DNA of 64,000 nucleotides from Aquatica leii (Eukaryota > Arthropoda > Insecta > Coleoptera > Lampyridae). Position 1 is the stretch's first letter, and each line of letters opens with the position of its first letter. The notes beneath the pieces are model-generated. The model saw only the letters and a program-made list of their open reading frames with translations, did not search any database and was not told the DNA's origin. Of this stretch, positions 1 to 11,743 are shown piece by piece. Where the stretch lies: the NCBI GenBank assembly GCA_035610365.1, contig CM069432.1, forward strand, positions 106,535,529-106,599,528, written 5' to 3'. The position numbers were made by a program, and so were the translations under genes.

Positions 1-288
1 ACAAGTAGCACTTGAATCAATAATCGATCCGATACTTGTTGCTGACATCAACAAAAGATATTCAAAATTTTCTTGAACTGTATTTACCGAGTTAGTTTTT
101 TTTTTCTTCTACTCTAAATATTTTTTGCAATTGATCGTTAAATGTTCAACCTTTTTACAAATTCATTATGTTCTTACATTTACACTATTATTGTACATTT
201 AATTCTTATTATTCACTTGCAACACCGATTCACCAGCATCATACATCTTTTCATTTTTTCATCACTGCACTAAACTAAAAGAAATATT

Positions 289-770
289 TTAATCCGGTAG
301 TGTTTCAAGAGCCATTATTAATGTATCGTAGCTTGAAGGTAAACTTCGCATTAACATTGCTGCACTCCGTTTATCAGATAATTGTTGGTCATCCATATCC
401 GTCAACTTCTGAAGTAAACGCACCAAGCGATTAATATGCATCTCAACATTTCCACCTTCTTCGAGCTTTATTGAACAAATTTTGTCCATTAATTTTTCTC
501 GATTCGCAAAAGTGTCTTTCTCATGATATTTTTGCAATGCATTCCATGCTTGCAGTTTTAGATTTTCTTATATGATATAATTGTGAATCTTCAATTGCCA
601 ATCCAATAAAAACTCTCGCCAGTTTGTCATTTGAGTTTCGTAGTGTTTGTTGGAACTGAACCCGTAATTATTTTATACAAACCTTCTTGTATGAGAATCT
701 CCATTTTAAACTTCCATAAATAATTCTCATTGTTCAACTTTACCGTTGAATATTTACCTTCTGCCATTTT
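289..770 (-). mobile_element. Ty1/copia retrotransposon Gag remnant (fossil)
   Basis: The minus strand begins with a Gag N-terminus (MAEGKYSTVKLNNENYLWKF) near 767. It then runs into a block of the copia Gag (UBN2) type with '..ANREKLMDKICSIKLEEG..' and '..MLMRSLPSSYDTLIMALE..'. Gag would form the particle shell of the retroelement. Only this Gag portion is recognised; no reverse transcriptase, integrase or paired LTRs were seen here. It is a broken relic with more than one break. The family call is firm, the exact ends are not. The 1-288 stretch to its left shows nothing recognisable. Confidence 0.7.
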
Positions 771-1119
771 ACAAGAATTTTATACTATTAACTTTACGGT
801 CTGTTTAACAAAAAACAACTGTTACCATAATCTATTGAAATAATTATTCTAATGAATCGCATAAAATGCATTAAACAGACACAAAAATAAAACACGTCAA
901 AAAACTTGACCCAAAAACTTTTTTTATTCATTCATTTATTTATTACATTTTGTTTTTAGGATGGTTGTCACCAACAAATTGCACCAACTATATAAACTAA
1001 ATTTAAACGTAACTTCCAACATTTTTTTATAAACATTTTAAAAATAGAACTATGTTGATGACAGTAGTCAAGTTTATTTCTTTATATCAAGATATTTGTC
1101 AACAATAAAAAGCTATAAT
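771..1119. other. AT-rich spacer between two LTR-element relics
   Basis: I see no ORF, splice signal or repeat structure. It may hold 5' untranslated or LTR sequence of the copia relic to its left, but no LTR ends could be identified. Confidence 0.4.
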
Positions 1120-2556
1120 CTATATTGCAACGAATTTTAAAGTTACTGGTGATGTCTTCTCATTTTTCTGTAATCTGTCTGGATAAATGCTAGTCGTTGT
1201 CGTTCCTGTATCAACCAGTAACTGAACATTTTTTCCATTGATCTTGCCATCAAGATAAATGCTATGCAATTGCTCCATAGGCAATGCCATTTGAATGCTA
1301 ATCTCCGGGGCATGACTAGTTGAGGTCGACTTTTGCCTCATTAAGTCGACTTTTGCCTCATTCGGTTGACTTGATCTAGTTTGCTGGACGCTCTTCTGGT
1401 CTTTTTTTTTGAGCTTGGTACAGCAACGTCGTACGTAGTCCATTTCTTCGTAATTCCAGCACGTCACTTCTCTTCCTCGAGCTACTTGTTAGCTTGAAAT
1501 ACACGTTGCACTATTTCTTCAATGCTTTCTTGTGTATGCACGGGTATTTCTGCAGCACAGCAAAGCTTATGGATGCCTCGGTACGACGCCTGTTTTGCTG
1601 CTTCAAACTCTAAAACATAGGTTAAGCCGTCATCCAACGTCTTTGGTCGAGCTCACCGGAGAGTGTGCTGCGTTTCGCCGAGCCGGTTTAGAAAAGTAGA
1701 ATAGCCAATTGCTCCAAAAAGGTATTTGTCGCTGTAGAATACGCAAACCGTGTTAATCTGGCAACGTCGGCCTCAAACTCTTGAACACTTTCAGCAGCTT
1801 TCTAAACCCGACTTTTAATTTGAGCTTGGTACGCTTGTTGAAGATGACCATCTCCATATCTCACTTCTAAACGTTAGATTAAAAGTTCGTAATTTTCTAG
1901 CAGGTGACCAGGAACAGTCTGCAAAATTCCAAGCACTTCTCCACGTAAAGACACTACCAAAGACGTCGTTTTCTGTTTGTTCTTCCAACCATTAGCTGTA
2001 GCTGCGATTTCGAACTGCTTGTTGACCATAAAACCTTAGTATCAAAATTTGGAAGCACAACTTTAAACTTGTGAGTGGTTTCTTCTCGATGATTCATTAA
2101 ATCTTTGCTTGTGACACTTTTCTCATCATGACAATTCATTTGATTCCTTCTTTCTTCAAGCAGTTGTACTTATTCTCTCATTTTTTGTTCTAATTTGTCT
2201 TCTATGGTTCTTGAATTTTCTTTTAACTTCTGTTCTAATGTGTCTTCTACTTTTTCTATTTTGTCTTCTACTTTTTCTACTTTGTCTTCTACACCTTCTC
2301 TTAACTTTAAAATGCCGCTTTGCATTTCTTCTTAAACAGTTTTAATCTGGTTTTGTACACTAATTTGCATTTGTTTTTTTATAGTTTTTATTTGATTTCC
2401 AATACTAGTATGCATTTCTTTCATTTTTCTAAAAAAAATTTTCATTTTTCTATTTTTCCATATTTTTATTCATCGATTGTTGACCATTTTTTATTGATTC
2501 GAAAAATCCAAGTAACATTGAATCTATTTTAACTGCTTGCAAACGCGTAACCGGCA
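1120..2556 (-). mobile_element. Ty3/gypsy retrotransposon Gag and protease remnant (fossil)
   Basis: The minus strand starts near 2556 with a Gag N-terminus rich in coiled-coil repeats (EDKVEKVEDKIEKVED type, about 2180-2310). It continues through a Gag body, a zinc-knuckle-like Cys cluster (CWNYEEMDYVRRCC, about 1450) and an aspartic-protease core (LLVDTGTTTTS, about 1190). This order is typical of insect Ty3/gypsy elements with a coiled-coil Gag. Reverse transcriptase and integrase are not present. The relic is broken, with several breaks. A possible LTR edge (TG..TAACG) lies at 2706, but no second LTR was found, so age cannot be estimated from LTR divergence. Confidence 0.7.
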
Positions 2557-3058
2557 TGAAATAAAATACGAATAAAAAGTTTAAATATACTACTAACGAA
2601 CTGGAAAGATATATTTACACTTTATAAACAAATACACGCGATCCGCAAACTAAACAGTTGTTTATTTGCACGATTCGATTTGGTACTGCACACCTGTATC
2701 ACCAATGTAACGAATTTTAAAACTAATTTACTATTTACACCTTGATAACAACTCGTAACAAATTAAATCTAACCTTATTTAAAAAAAAACACTTACACTA
2801 ATTTATATAATATGATCACTCAAAAAATAATGTCCGCGGATAACTTATGTTTATCTAAAACTGATACTTGTTTAAATTAAAGGCACGTACGTTTGAACGC
2901 CGTTATATTTATCTCTTAACACACGCGTTAATCACTTATTTATTTGAACAGTCTTCTTAATACTTCCAATTTCAAAAAACTGACCTACGCTTCCTTTAAA
3001 TCGTTTTTATATATTTCTGTTATCTATCTCGATAATTTTATACATCTCTCGGTAAACG

Positions 3059-3126
3059 TTCTGGAACTTGAAAATAACTTCGTGAACGTTCTCGAAGTTA
3101 ATAACTTCGCGAATATATATAAAAAT
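3059..3126 (+). promoter_or_regulatory. Cluster of heat-shock-element motifs next to a TATA-like run
   Basis: TTCtgGAA occurs at 3059-3066. The block TTCgtGAAcgTTCtcGAA at 3079-3096 is four perfect alternating nGAAn units, the consensus binding site of heat-shock factor trimers. TTCgcGAA follows at 3106-3113, then TATATATAAAAAT at 3114-3126. It lies upstream (in antisense terms) of the gypsy Gag relic and might belong to its LTR or 5' region. Binding or activity is inference from the motif only. Confidence 0.5.
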
Positions 3127-3422
3127 TATTGTAAATATGTTTGTCCTCTATGCACTCCTAAACTGTTTATCCAATTATGATAAAACTTTAGTGAGTTGTT
3201 CTGTATACGCCCCTGGCTAAAATTAAAAAAAACTCGCTATATGGCGTTGCGGAACATCAACTTCTATACCGTTCAACAGATCGCAATAAAATGTGATATA
3301 CATAGGTATTTGACTTTGTCCTAACTTGACACTAGATGGCACTATAGCATATTAACTTTTTGTGCTCGTAACTATGTCAACTTTTAATATACAAAGACAA
3401 ATTTATCATAGTGTTAAATCTA

Positions 3423-4425
3423 GTTTATTTTATGGAAAACACTAATAAACAAATCGATCAATGTTATCAATTCAATACGGGCACTAAACGGGAAATTGCT
3501 GTTTTACAAAATTTATTTAATCAACATAACAAATTAATTTTGTGATTCAAAGTTGCCCTTGAAAAAATGCAAACTAATAACTACAAAGTTATAATTAAAG
3601 CAGACAAAACACCTGTTGGTCAACACGAACAACAACACGAACTACAATACAACGCACTCACGTTTAATGTAGTACCGATTGTTATCGTTACCAAAGAATT
3701 TAATTCGCGCACATTATTTGCAATCATATTGACAACGTGCTTTCACCAATTCAAACACTCTTGATCGTTTGCGTGCAACGAATAAAAATCCATACATTCA
3801 GTTTGCATCAAACAAGACAATTTGTAGTTGTAATTCAGGGCATATGTTTGGCAATCGCTAACAAAATATTGGTACAATAAGAAATGTGCCAAATCGATCT
3901 GCAAACTACTTTTTCAGTCGTGATTTGCAACACTTCAATGTTGACAAATTGGTTACATTTGTTCAAACGAATCTGCTGCAATTAGTTCCAGAACAACAAA
4001 CTTTTTTTATTTTGCTTGTTTTGGGAACTATACGACCACAAAAAAACATTATCTGGAATTGCGACAACTCTTTTGCATAGTGCTCAAACAGCACATTTAT
4101 CTCTGAAATTGCCGTTAAATATATAAATCACTGAAACACTAACATGTAGTATTAGCAAAAGTTTTGAAATGGGTAAAGTACTTCAATCATGTCAACTCAC
4201 AAAAAAACATTAAAAGCGCTTCATCGTACACTACAAGATTTAAGAGAGATTGAACAACGCTTTGGTGGCGCAGTCATTTTATTTTCTGGTAATTTTCGAC
4301 AAACTCTACATTATACCAGGCTAAACCGGTCGAGTACAAGATATACAATCTTGATGAAACATAAAATGACTACAAAATTAAATCAGTACAAGAACTGCAT
4401 GACGGTGACTAACAAAAACAAATAG
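3423..4425 (+). mobile_element. Helitron (rolling-circle transposon) helicase remnant
   Basis: Three short plus-strand blocks match the insect Helitron Rep/helicase polyprotein in the right order. At about 3430-3760 there is 'GTKREIAVLQ..FNQHN' followed by 'YKVIIKADKTPVGQHE' and 'IVIVTKEFNSR'. At about 3960-4130 there is the helicase ATPase region ('EQQTF..LVLGTIR..NII..'). At 4189-4340 there is 'HKKTLKALHRTLQDLR..FGGAVILFSGNFRQTLH', the Pif1-type Walker B/motif III area. The family's protein is usually well over 1,000 residues; only about a third is represented, with frameshifts, internal deletions and stops. No 5'-TC or 3'-CTRR hairpin end was identified. It is long inactive. Confidence 0.7.
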
Positions 4426-4429
4426 CATT

Positions 4430-5180
4430 TTGTTGAGAATTTTTTTTACAAGAAATAGTATATCAAATAGCAAAAATAACCATAACTGTAATGACAAAAA
4501 TCCTGGAAAGATATGACCATGAAGATTTTGAACAGAATTTTTTATCATGTATGTCTCGGTGTTGTAAATGATTTCGTTTTGGGTTCTTATTTTATAAAAG
4601 AACTGGTAATCGGTATAGCAACTTTCTGCTAACTGAAGTTAATGATTTGGATTCAGTAGCTATTCGGCGTTATATATGGTTTCAGCAAGACATTTTAAGA
4701 AGAGTGTTACGTCAATTGTTTGGTAATAATCAGATAACAAATTGTGACCCTATGTTTTGTTAGGTTAGGTTATTAAACAAAATTTTTGAATTTTTGTGTT
4801 TTCATATTGTTAGAAATTATGAACAGAATGCCGCAAGTTTTATAAATTTAAAAAAAAATTTTTGTTTAATACATTTTTACAAGAAGTCTATATACATACA
4901 GTTTACATATATTGCGGCATTCCTTAAAATAAAATAAACACATGATAACAAAAGAAAAATGAAAATTTTGGTTTTGCGTTATAATGATTCTCAGTAAATT
5001 TTAATAATATGCTATAAAATGCTGCCACCTACAATAAAGCAAGTAATTTCAACTAATACGCTCTGGCAACAACGCGTTAAAACAGTTGAGAATTGTGATT
5101 GTTATGACTGGATGATTATTTTCGTTGATAACGGTATAAGCTATTGCCACACCATTAGTGAGAATTTAATGAATATGCAG
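4430..5180. repeat. AT-rich spacer with one short perfect inverted repeat
   Basis: GAATGCCGCAA at 4826-4836 and its reverse complement TTGCGGCATTC at 4912-4922 could form an 11-bp stem with a 75-base loop. It is not followed by a Helitron-type CTRR end. Nothing else was recognised in this interval. Confidence 0.4.
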
Positions 5181-5184
5181 TTTT

Positions 5185-5400
5185 AAAATTATATATATAT
5201 ATATACGTAAGTGTTGAATTATGTGGCACCCACCATGACTATTGCATAAAAGACACCCGGCTGTATCAATTCTTTGATAATATATGTCATTGTGGCATAT
5301 CGACTTGTATGATGCAAATGGCACCCATTTGTATAAAAATACATGTTTAAAATAGTAAATGACACCCAACATTGTTGTCATATAAATTAAATAGTAAAGG
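5185..5400 (+). repeat. (TA)n plus spaced GGCACCC-motif repeat, copy 1
   Basis: A short (AT)n run at about 5190-5205 is followed by spaced copies of the motif GTGGCACCC or close variants (GACACCC, GTGGCAT, GGCACCC, GACACCC, GTGCC) about 30-50 bases apart. The same organisation, in the opposite orientation and with a much longer (TA)n tract, occurs at 9130-9522. No protein signal is convincing; ORFs here are shadows of the repeat. Confidence 0.45.
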
Positions 5401-5546
5401 TGCCAGTTAGTAAATATTTCGTTTTTAATTAAACTGTATGTATATGATTATATTTCAATTCTATCATGCTGCTTATATAGAGTGGGTGTTTAAAAAAAAA
5501 CATCCCTGCTTTAGGACACTTTTGGGACACAACTTTAAGTGGCAAA

Positions 5547-6700
5547 CTTGACATTGACACATCAACCCTCTAAAGCCAGCAACCCCTAACTTAAGAATTT
5601 AAATAAGGGAAGGGGGTTGATCAAACCTTCATTTAAAACCTCCTGCAATTCTCTATGAGGACAGCATGGCAAAAAGTGGTTTTATTGAATTTTTTTGTGT
5701 TCCTATGAAAAACAACCCTCTAGATTAAGTAAAGTGGGGGAGACTAGTTTTTTAACAAACGCTTTGACAGGTCGATTCTTGATTTTTAGTAAATAACTTG
5801 AGATATTTAACTTGACATTGACACATCAACCCCGTACCTCCAACAACCCCTAACTCAAAAATTTAAATAAGGAAAGGAACTCGAATGACCCTTCATTTAA
5901 AGCGTCTTTAAATTCTCTATGCGACAGCATGGCCAAAAATTAATTCCTTTTCGTCTTCTTTAAAAACAACCCTTTAGATTAACTAGGTTCTTAAAAAAAC
6001 GCTCGGGCAGATCGATTCTTGATTTTTAAAAGACAACTTTAAATTTCAAACTTGACATTGACACATCAACCCCCTAGCTCCAGCAACCCTTAACTCAAGA
6101 ATTTGAATAGGGAAAGGAGGTTGAATGACCCCTCATTTAAAGCGTCTTTTAATTCTCTATGCAACAGCATAGCTGAAAATAGTTTTTTCTAATGTTTTTT
6201 CGTCTCTATTAAAAACAACCCTCTAGATTAACTAAGGTGGGGAGACTAAGTTATTAAAAACACTCAGACAGGTCGATTCTTGATTTTTAGAGACAACTTT
6301 AAATATCAAACTTGAAATTGACACATCATCCCTCTAGATCTAGCAACCCCTAATTCAAGAGAAGGGCGTCAAACGACCTGTCATTTAAAAGGTCTTTAAT
6401 TCTCTATACGACAGCAAGGCCAAAAGTAGTTTTATAAATTTTTTGTCCCCATAAAAACAACCTCTAGATTACGTGTAAGGTGGGGGTGTTGTTTAGAAAA
6501 AATCCTAAAACACGCCACTTTTGACTTTTTGAACGACACATTTTATGTCAAATTTGATTTTGTCAGGTCAACCTTCTAGCCTCAACAACCCCAACAAAAA
6601 AAAAAATTTTAGTAAGGTGGTCCGAGTAACCCTGATTTTAATGGTCTCTTGATTCTCTACGTGTGTGCATGATTGCTTTAAGTTTATAAAAATTTTAAAA
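5547..6700 (+). repeat. Tandem array, about 4.5 units of 240-264 bp
   Basis: Units are anchored on the motif TTGACATTGACACATCAACC at about 5548, 5812, 6052, 6312 (one change) and a diverged copy near 6552, giving spacings of 264, 240, 260 and about 240 bases. Each unit also repeats CCAGCAACCCCTAA, a run of the type 'TTCTCTATGCGACAGCATGG', an 'AACAACCCTCTAGATTAA' block and 'CAGGTCGATTCTTGATTTTT'. An inverted single copy lies at 6960-7090. Units are moderately diverged, so the array is not recent. Confidence 0.8.
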
Positions 6701-6749
6701 GTGTAGAAAAATTTAAAACATCAAAATTCAACGTCAGAAGAAATTTTTA

Positions 6750-6905
6750 TTAGTTCAACAAATGCTCAAATTGTGCGCCACCAACTTCCATACAGTAATA
6801 CAAATTCTGCTCTAAACGTTTCCTTACATTTTGGAAGATATATGGCGTAATTTAACGACATTCTTTAATATTGCGTCGACGAAATTTTTCCAGAGACCTT
6901 GGTTC
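6750..6905 (-). pseudogene. Tc1/mariner-family transposase C-terminus (relic)
   Basis: Reading the minus strand gives '..ECR*ITPYIFQNVRKRL' then 'EQNLYYCMEVGGAQFEHLLN' and a stop at 6750-6752. The ending 'CxEVxGxxFEHLL' is a hallmark of the C-terminus of one large group of arthropod Tc1/mariner transposases, enzymes that cut and paste at TA. The catalytic DDE/D region is absent and there is an in-frame stop, so it is a dead fragment. It sits between the direct array and the single inverted unit. The family call is good; subfamily unknown. Confidence 0.6.
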
Positions 6906-7114
6906 CGTTGCGTAAATTTTAGTTTCTTTTTACTGTCGCATAGAAACTTGAAAGACGCTTCAAATTAGGGGTGTCTCGACCTATTTTCCATATTTAAATT
7001 TTTTAGTTAGGGCACTAGTTTCTGAGTTAGGGTTTGCTGGAGCTAGGGGGTTTATCTGTTAATGTCAAGTTTCACGCCAAATCTTAAAACAAAATTAAAA
7101 ATACAAAAGCATGA

Positions 7115-9125
7115 ATATAATTAATTACAAAATTTAGTAGTAAAGTTTTTGATCTGTTAATAAATAATCCTGTGTTTTGAGTTTCTTAAAAGTGTAATTT
7201 TCGGTTAATACTTTTTAGAAGGGCAGATTATGGTGTATTGATTTGTATACTCATCAATGGGTATCTACAAGTACTTGATTAAAATAATTATACTTTTAAA
7301 ATTGTAGGTTTAATATAAATCTTCATCAATTCTTTGTCATAAGAAACGTTAGATGTAGTGTTCGTTTTGTTTTCTAATGTTTTGTACGTACAAAATTACC
7401 AGAAAGGATCAAGGTAAATACTGAAAAAGTAAAGGTAAAAGTCAGAAAGTTTAAAAATACAAAACTAAAAATACATTTTTAATATTAAATTTGTATTTAC
7501 ATTTATCAATAATGTAGCAAATTTTCTTTGTGAACAATGTTTACCTCTAGCAACTTGAAAGAAGAAACTACTTTTTAGGATGAGGCTGTCAAGTTCTAAA
7601 TTTCTACAACTTATCTCTGAAGTTTTCTATTTTAGTATTTAATAAAAAATCTTTGTTCATTTACATTAAAAATCTATAGAATGCTCAAGAAAAGTCAAAT
7701 ATAACTGTAAATAATATACATTTGGTTAGGTTTTCCAATATGGTAGTATCATTTTATAATAAAAATATAATTTTGATTGTTAAATTTAAAGTTACTTTTT
7801 ACATTGAAAAAAAAAATGTTAAATTTTAAAAATTTTCAAAAAATATCATTTTTTGTTTACAACACTTATATACCAATTTAATAACAAAAAAGATAAATCA
7901 CAATCATGATAAAGCAAAGGAAAACCGTATAACAAAAACCAAATAAGAAAATGGGTCAGAAATCAATACAATTTATAGAACCTCGCATCTTTAATCAGAT
8001 ATCCATGCAACGAAAAAATATTATAACAGTGAAACAATTAGCAAACAAGATTAAAAAGTGGATGTTTCAAGAAAGAACTGGAATTCTAAAACCTGGAAGT
8101 ACTTAAGCTAGTGTCTAGTTCTAGGGACATTGTTATGAATTTGGCTAGCCACCTGTGTTTAAGATCAAAAGAACAGAGAAAAAAACTAAACAATTTCGAC
8201 TATAAACTAAGTGAAAATTATTAAACCTCAAAATTTTTTATAGTACTAAATATTACGATCTTTTATTTATTTTTTAATTTATTTAATTATATGCAACAGC
8301 ACCACAGTTACCGTAACAACAGTTTAAGTTATAGAAAGTAAGTAGTAAACGACGCAACGTTTATGTATGCTACAGAAACAGAAAGAAACTCAATTAGACT
8401 CAATCTTGCAGAAAATACAAATTAGAAGAAAAAAAAAGTTGTTTGAACGGATGAATCACAATTCAAAGTTTTTGAAAGCAAACGTCGTACATTTCAGTTT
8501 ATCAACAACTAATAAAAAATATTGGAAAAAAAATAAAAACTATAAAATATGGAAATGATAGTACTATGATTTAGGGTTGTTTTTAAGTGCAGTAAAAATT
8601 TCATAAAATAGCTAACAAAATGACTAGTAAACCAATTACTTACTACTTTAAACTTACTTAAAAAATACTCTTCTTAACGCTTTATAATACTTTAAACAAC
8701 AAAGATTGTTTATTTTTTGGTTAGTAAGTTTTTGTGGTAATATATTTTATTTCCGAAAGTCAATTTTCAACTACAAGAACCTTAAAATAGATAATAATAT
8801 ACAAGTTAAAGTTCCTACGCTAAAATAAGCATAAATTATTGCTTAGGAAAAACTAATTAAAACAAATATTGAACATTTAATATTAATTAATCTTTGTAAA
8901 ATTATATTTTTTTAATTTAGAAATAATTTTGATACATACAATATAAAAACTATCTAAAATATTTTAATTGATTATTTTGTTAATAAATATCAAATAGTAT
9001 AGTGTTTTAAGTTAAATAATTAAACAAAAACATAACTGATATCAAAAAGCATTATCAAGTTTTTATTAAATCAAAATGAGTTACGCAAGTTATATTTTAG
9101 TACATTTATTTTGTTATGATATCGC
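7115..9125. other. AT-rich intergenic sequence, no gene recognised
   Basis: Homopolymer-rich sequence with only short ORFs. A 63-codon lysine-rich ORF at 8367-8558 has no recognisable domain and no splice or start context that supports it. No repeat structure was noticed. Confidence 0.5.
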
Positions 9126-9129
9126 ACTG

Positions 9130-9449
9130 TTCAACAATGTTGCCGCTAAAAATGGTGCCACAATCTACAACAATTATCGGGGTGCCATATAGTCAATACG
9201 TCAAAATTATATACACCTGTATATCGCACAACGCCCTCTGTGTTATTATGAATGAACCAAACTGTATAAATCTGACCACCAATTGACAAAATGGCTCCCA
9301 AGCAATTTTTTGCGTACGAGCTTAAAAAGTGTTGATAAGCTCTAGAAAAATGTAAAAGTACTGTGGCTCCCAAACTTGGGTGCTTCTTTGTATTTTTGGG
9401 TGCCACAATAACAATGAATACCCAATTATGGTGCCACGATGACAATTTT

Positions 9450-9522
<73 letters not shown>
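9130..9522 (-). repeat. (TA)n microsatellite with GGCACC-motif repeat, copy 2
   Basis: An almost pure (TA)n tract spans 9454-9522 (about 34 units). To its left, read on the minus strand, come spaced GTGGCACC, GTGGCACCC, AGCACCC, GGAGCCAC, GGAGCCA, TGGCACCCC and GTGGCACC motifs down to about 9150. This mirrors the block at 5185-5400 in inverted orientation. The ORFs overlapping the TA tract (alternating Tyr-Ile) are artefacts. Confidence 0.6.
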
Positions 9523-9528
<6 letters not shown>

Positions 9529-9544
9529 GTAACGCACATAGTAC

Positions 9545-10710
9545 TTGAATTACTTTACGTAAACTAAAAATAACAAAAGTTAGATAAATTAAATAATATT
9601 TTGTGACATGAAACAAAAGAAAATTGTCAGTTTTTCTTAATTTTAAATAAAAAAAAACAAACATTAATTCCAATCTTGAAAATTTTAGCTTTAAAGAGGT
9701 TTTTATTACAACAAACAAAAAGTAAAACATTTCGAACTCAAATTTAATTTATTAATTGGTTGAATAAATAATGAATTTGTTTTGATGAATTTTCAAACTA
9801 CTAAATTAAATAAATATTTTTTTAATAATATGAGTTTTTCACAAATAATTTGAGTATTTACTGTATGTAAAATTTAATTTAATTTTTTATTCAACATGTT
9901 ACTTTGCTTATGCAACGTTCTTTGACAAATAAAATAAATCTAGTTAGCGAAAACGGTACTTTTTGTTAGACTTCTTCACCGATAAAGCGCCAGGTCAACA
10001 TGTAACCTTAACTACGCGAAGCGCTCTCAACTCCTGAAGAAAGCGAGTTATTACTCATAAAACTCGGTTAAGTAGCTTAGAAAAAATAACGAAACAAACA
10101 AGCGGAGATATAAATGCAAAATTATAGGTACTATGCCATAGATAAAAACGCAAATGCATATATGACACATCGACATCGCGTTTAAAACTAATTCAAACAA
10201 ATGAAATCCTTCTAAACTTGTTTGTACAAGAAGTTATGCACAAAATACGTCATTATGTAGAAATCACAACGGTATTTTAAGAATATAAAATAACAACAAA
10301 CTTTATTTTACAGATTCGGTTCAAACAAACCCGAAAACTACTTGTGCAAAAAACTCAGTTTTCTAGGAAATAAAATAAATGTTTAAAACATTTTTTGTAA
10401 AGGCTTATTAATCATATAGACTCGAGGAAAACATCAGGGTCAAGTATATATGCCTTATCTAAAGAATCTAAAAATTAAGTTTAAGTTTATAACACGACCT
10501 GTCGCATACTTTTTTCTTAGAAATTGTAAAATCTGCAACAGTAGATTAAAGTGGAATTGAGCTGATTTTGTTACAAGCTGTAAATAGCCTTAAATTTATT
10601 GTTTTGTAGTTTGACGTTGCAGTTTGTTTTTTTTTTCGCGTTATAGAGGTTTTTGCTTTAGTATGATAAAACTGTACATACTGGCAAGTATACTACATCA
10701 AGTCTAGAAA
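9545..10710. other. AT-rich intergenic sequence, nothing recognised
   Basis: No ORF, repeat pair or element end was identified on either strand. Confidence 0.5.
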
Positions 10711-11581
10711 AAAATTGTGCTGCCAACAACTCAAACGTCAATATTCGTTTGTTGGTGTAGTTACGTAATAGGAGAAAAAAGGTCTAGTGTGGCAAAATGA
10801 AAATTAAACATCCACATAAAACTAAGTGTTCAAAGTCAATTATTATATTAGAACGATTATGCGACAGGTGAAAGTCATTTAAAAAATCTTGAATTTTATT
10901 GAAAACTGAAAAAAAAACCATGTTAGTTAATGTCAAATTTGACAGATTAATAAGAGTGCTATTCTGTATCTAATTTTGTTACCTAAACGATTTTCGTTAT
11001 TAACGAATTCATAAGCTGCAGCAATACGATTTTCGTTAAAAACCAAATTCTGTACCCACCTCTAAACAAAATCGTTCATGACACGTTCGTAAAGTAAATG
11101 ATAACAAAGTCACTAATGTTTTTGTCTACAACAATACAAATCTATCTATATACAGTAAAAAATAACAGAAAAACAGTTTTTATATTATTTGAATACGTTT
11201 GCCGATTGGAAACGTGTGACAGAAAAAAAAACTATACTTAATAGTTTTATGCTCGAGGTACAGAAGGATGTACTGCAGACAAGTCTTTAACATATTTGTA
11301 GTTTCTTCTAATAAATAATCTTGGCAGCACTATTATAACAGGTGCTCTAGGGTTACCCTAAAAAAAGGCAAAACAGTATCTAAAAGTCTTAAGAAAAAGT
11401 AAAGATTAGAGAAGCAAATCCACTGCTAAAAGCTGCATATTCGACTTTATCGAACATATTAGTAGTTATAGACGAAACTAGTTTATCGTAAGGTGGTAAC
11501 TGTAGTTAAAACTAATCTCATCTACGAAAAGACAGCATTTAGAACCTACATATACACGAGTACTAAGCGAAAATTGCACAA

Positions 11582-11743
11582 ATGCAGACGAGTACTTCTA
11601 AAAAACTGGAAGACTTATTAAGAAAGTTAACCAAGTCTATTAACTTTTTTACTGCAATAAAGCAAAATAATTTAAAGATTAAAAATGAAAAATTTCAATT
11701 AAAACTATTGCAAATGAAAATAGAAAATTCTAGTACACAGTAA
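11582..11743 (+). CDS. Possible tail of Harbinger Myb/SANT-like ORF, cut by a MITE
   Basis: An ATG at 11582 opens 53 codons beginning MQTSTSKKLEDLLRKL and ending in a Lys/Glu/Leu-rich helix (KIKNEKFQLKLLQMKIENS). PIF/Harbinger elements encode a second, DNA-binding protein that often ends in such a coiled coil, but the trihelix domain itself is not seen, so this is inference. The last codons CAG-TAA belong to a MITE inserted after 11735; reading across the empty site gives ENSSTFLCS-stop instead. It lies on the strand opposite to the transposase relic. Confidence 0.35.
   Translation: MQTSTSKKLEDLLRKLTKSINFFTAIKQNNLKIKNEKFQLKLLQMKIENSSTQ

Larger units (their letters stand above)
5490..7110 (-). 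mobile_element. Tc1/mariner-like transposon with tandemly amplified left end
   Basis: The core is a relic of a Tc1/mariner (IS630) transposase C-terminus on the minus strand (6750-6905). On the left lies a tandem array of related units (5547-6700); on the right a single inverted copy of the same unit (about 6960-7090). This resembles an element with long inverted ends whose left end has multiplied. The flanks differ and no clear TA duplication was pinned down. Non-functional. The relation between array and transposase rests on the inverted copy on the far side. Confidence 0.55.

Noticed and set aside
2320-3180. Plus-strand ORFs (Phe/Ser-rich) at 2320 and 2944
   Set aside because: The first is antisense to the coiled-coil region of the gypsy Gag relic; the second lies in the possible LTR region and has no domain.
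4826-4922. Helitron terminal hairpin
   Set aside because: A GC-containing 11-bp stem exists downstream of the Helitron relic, but the loop is 75 bases and no CTRR end follows.
9322-9730. Several ORFs with long Tyr-Ile runs
   Set aside because: They are translations of the (TA)n microsatellite and have no other protein character.
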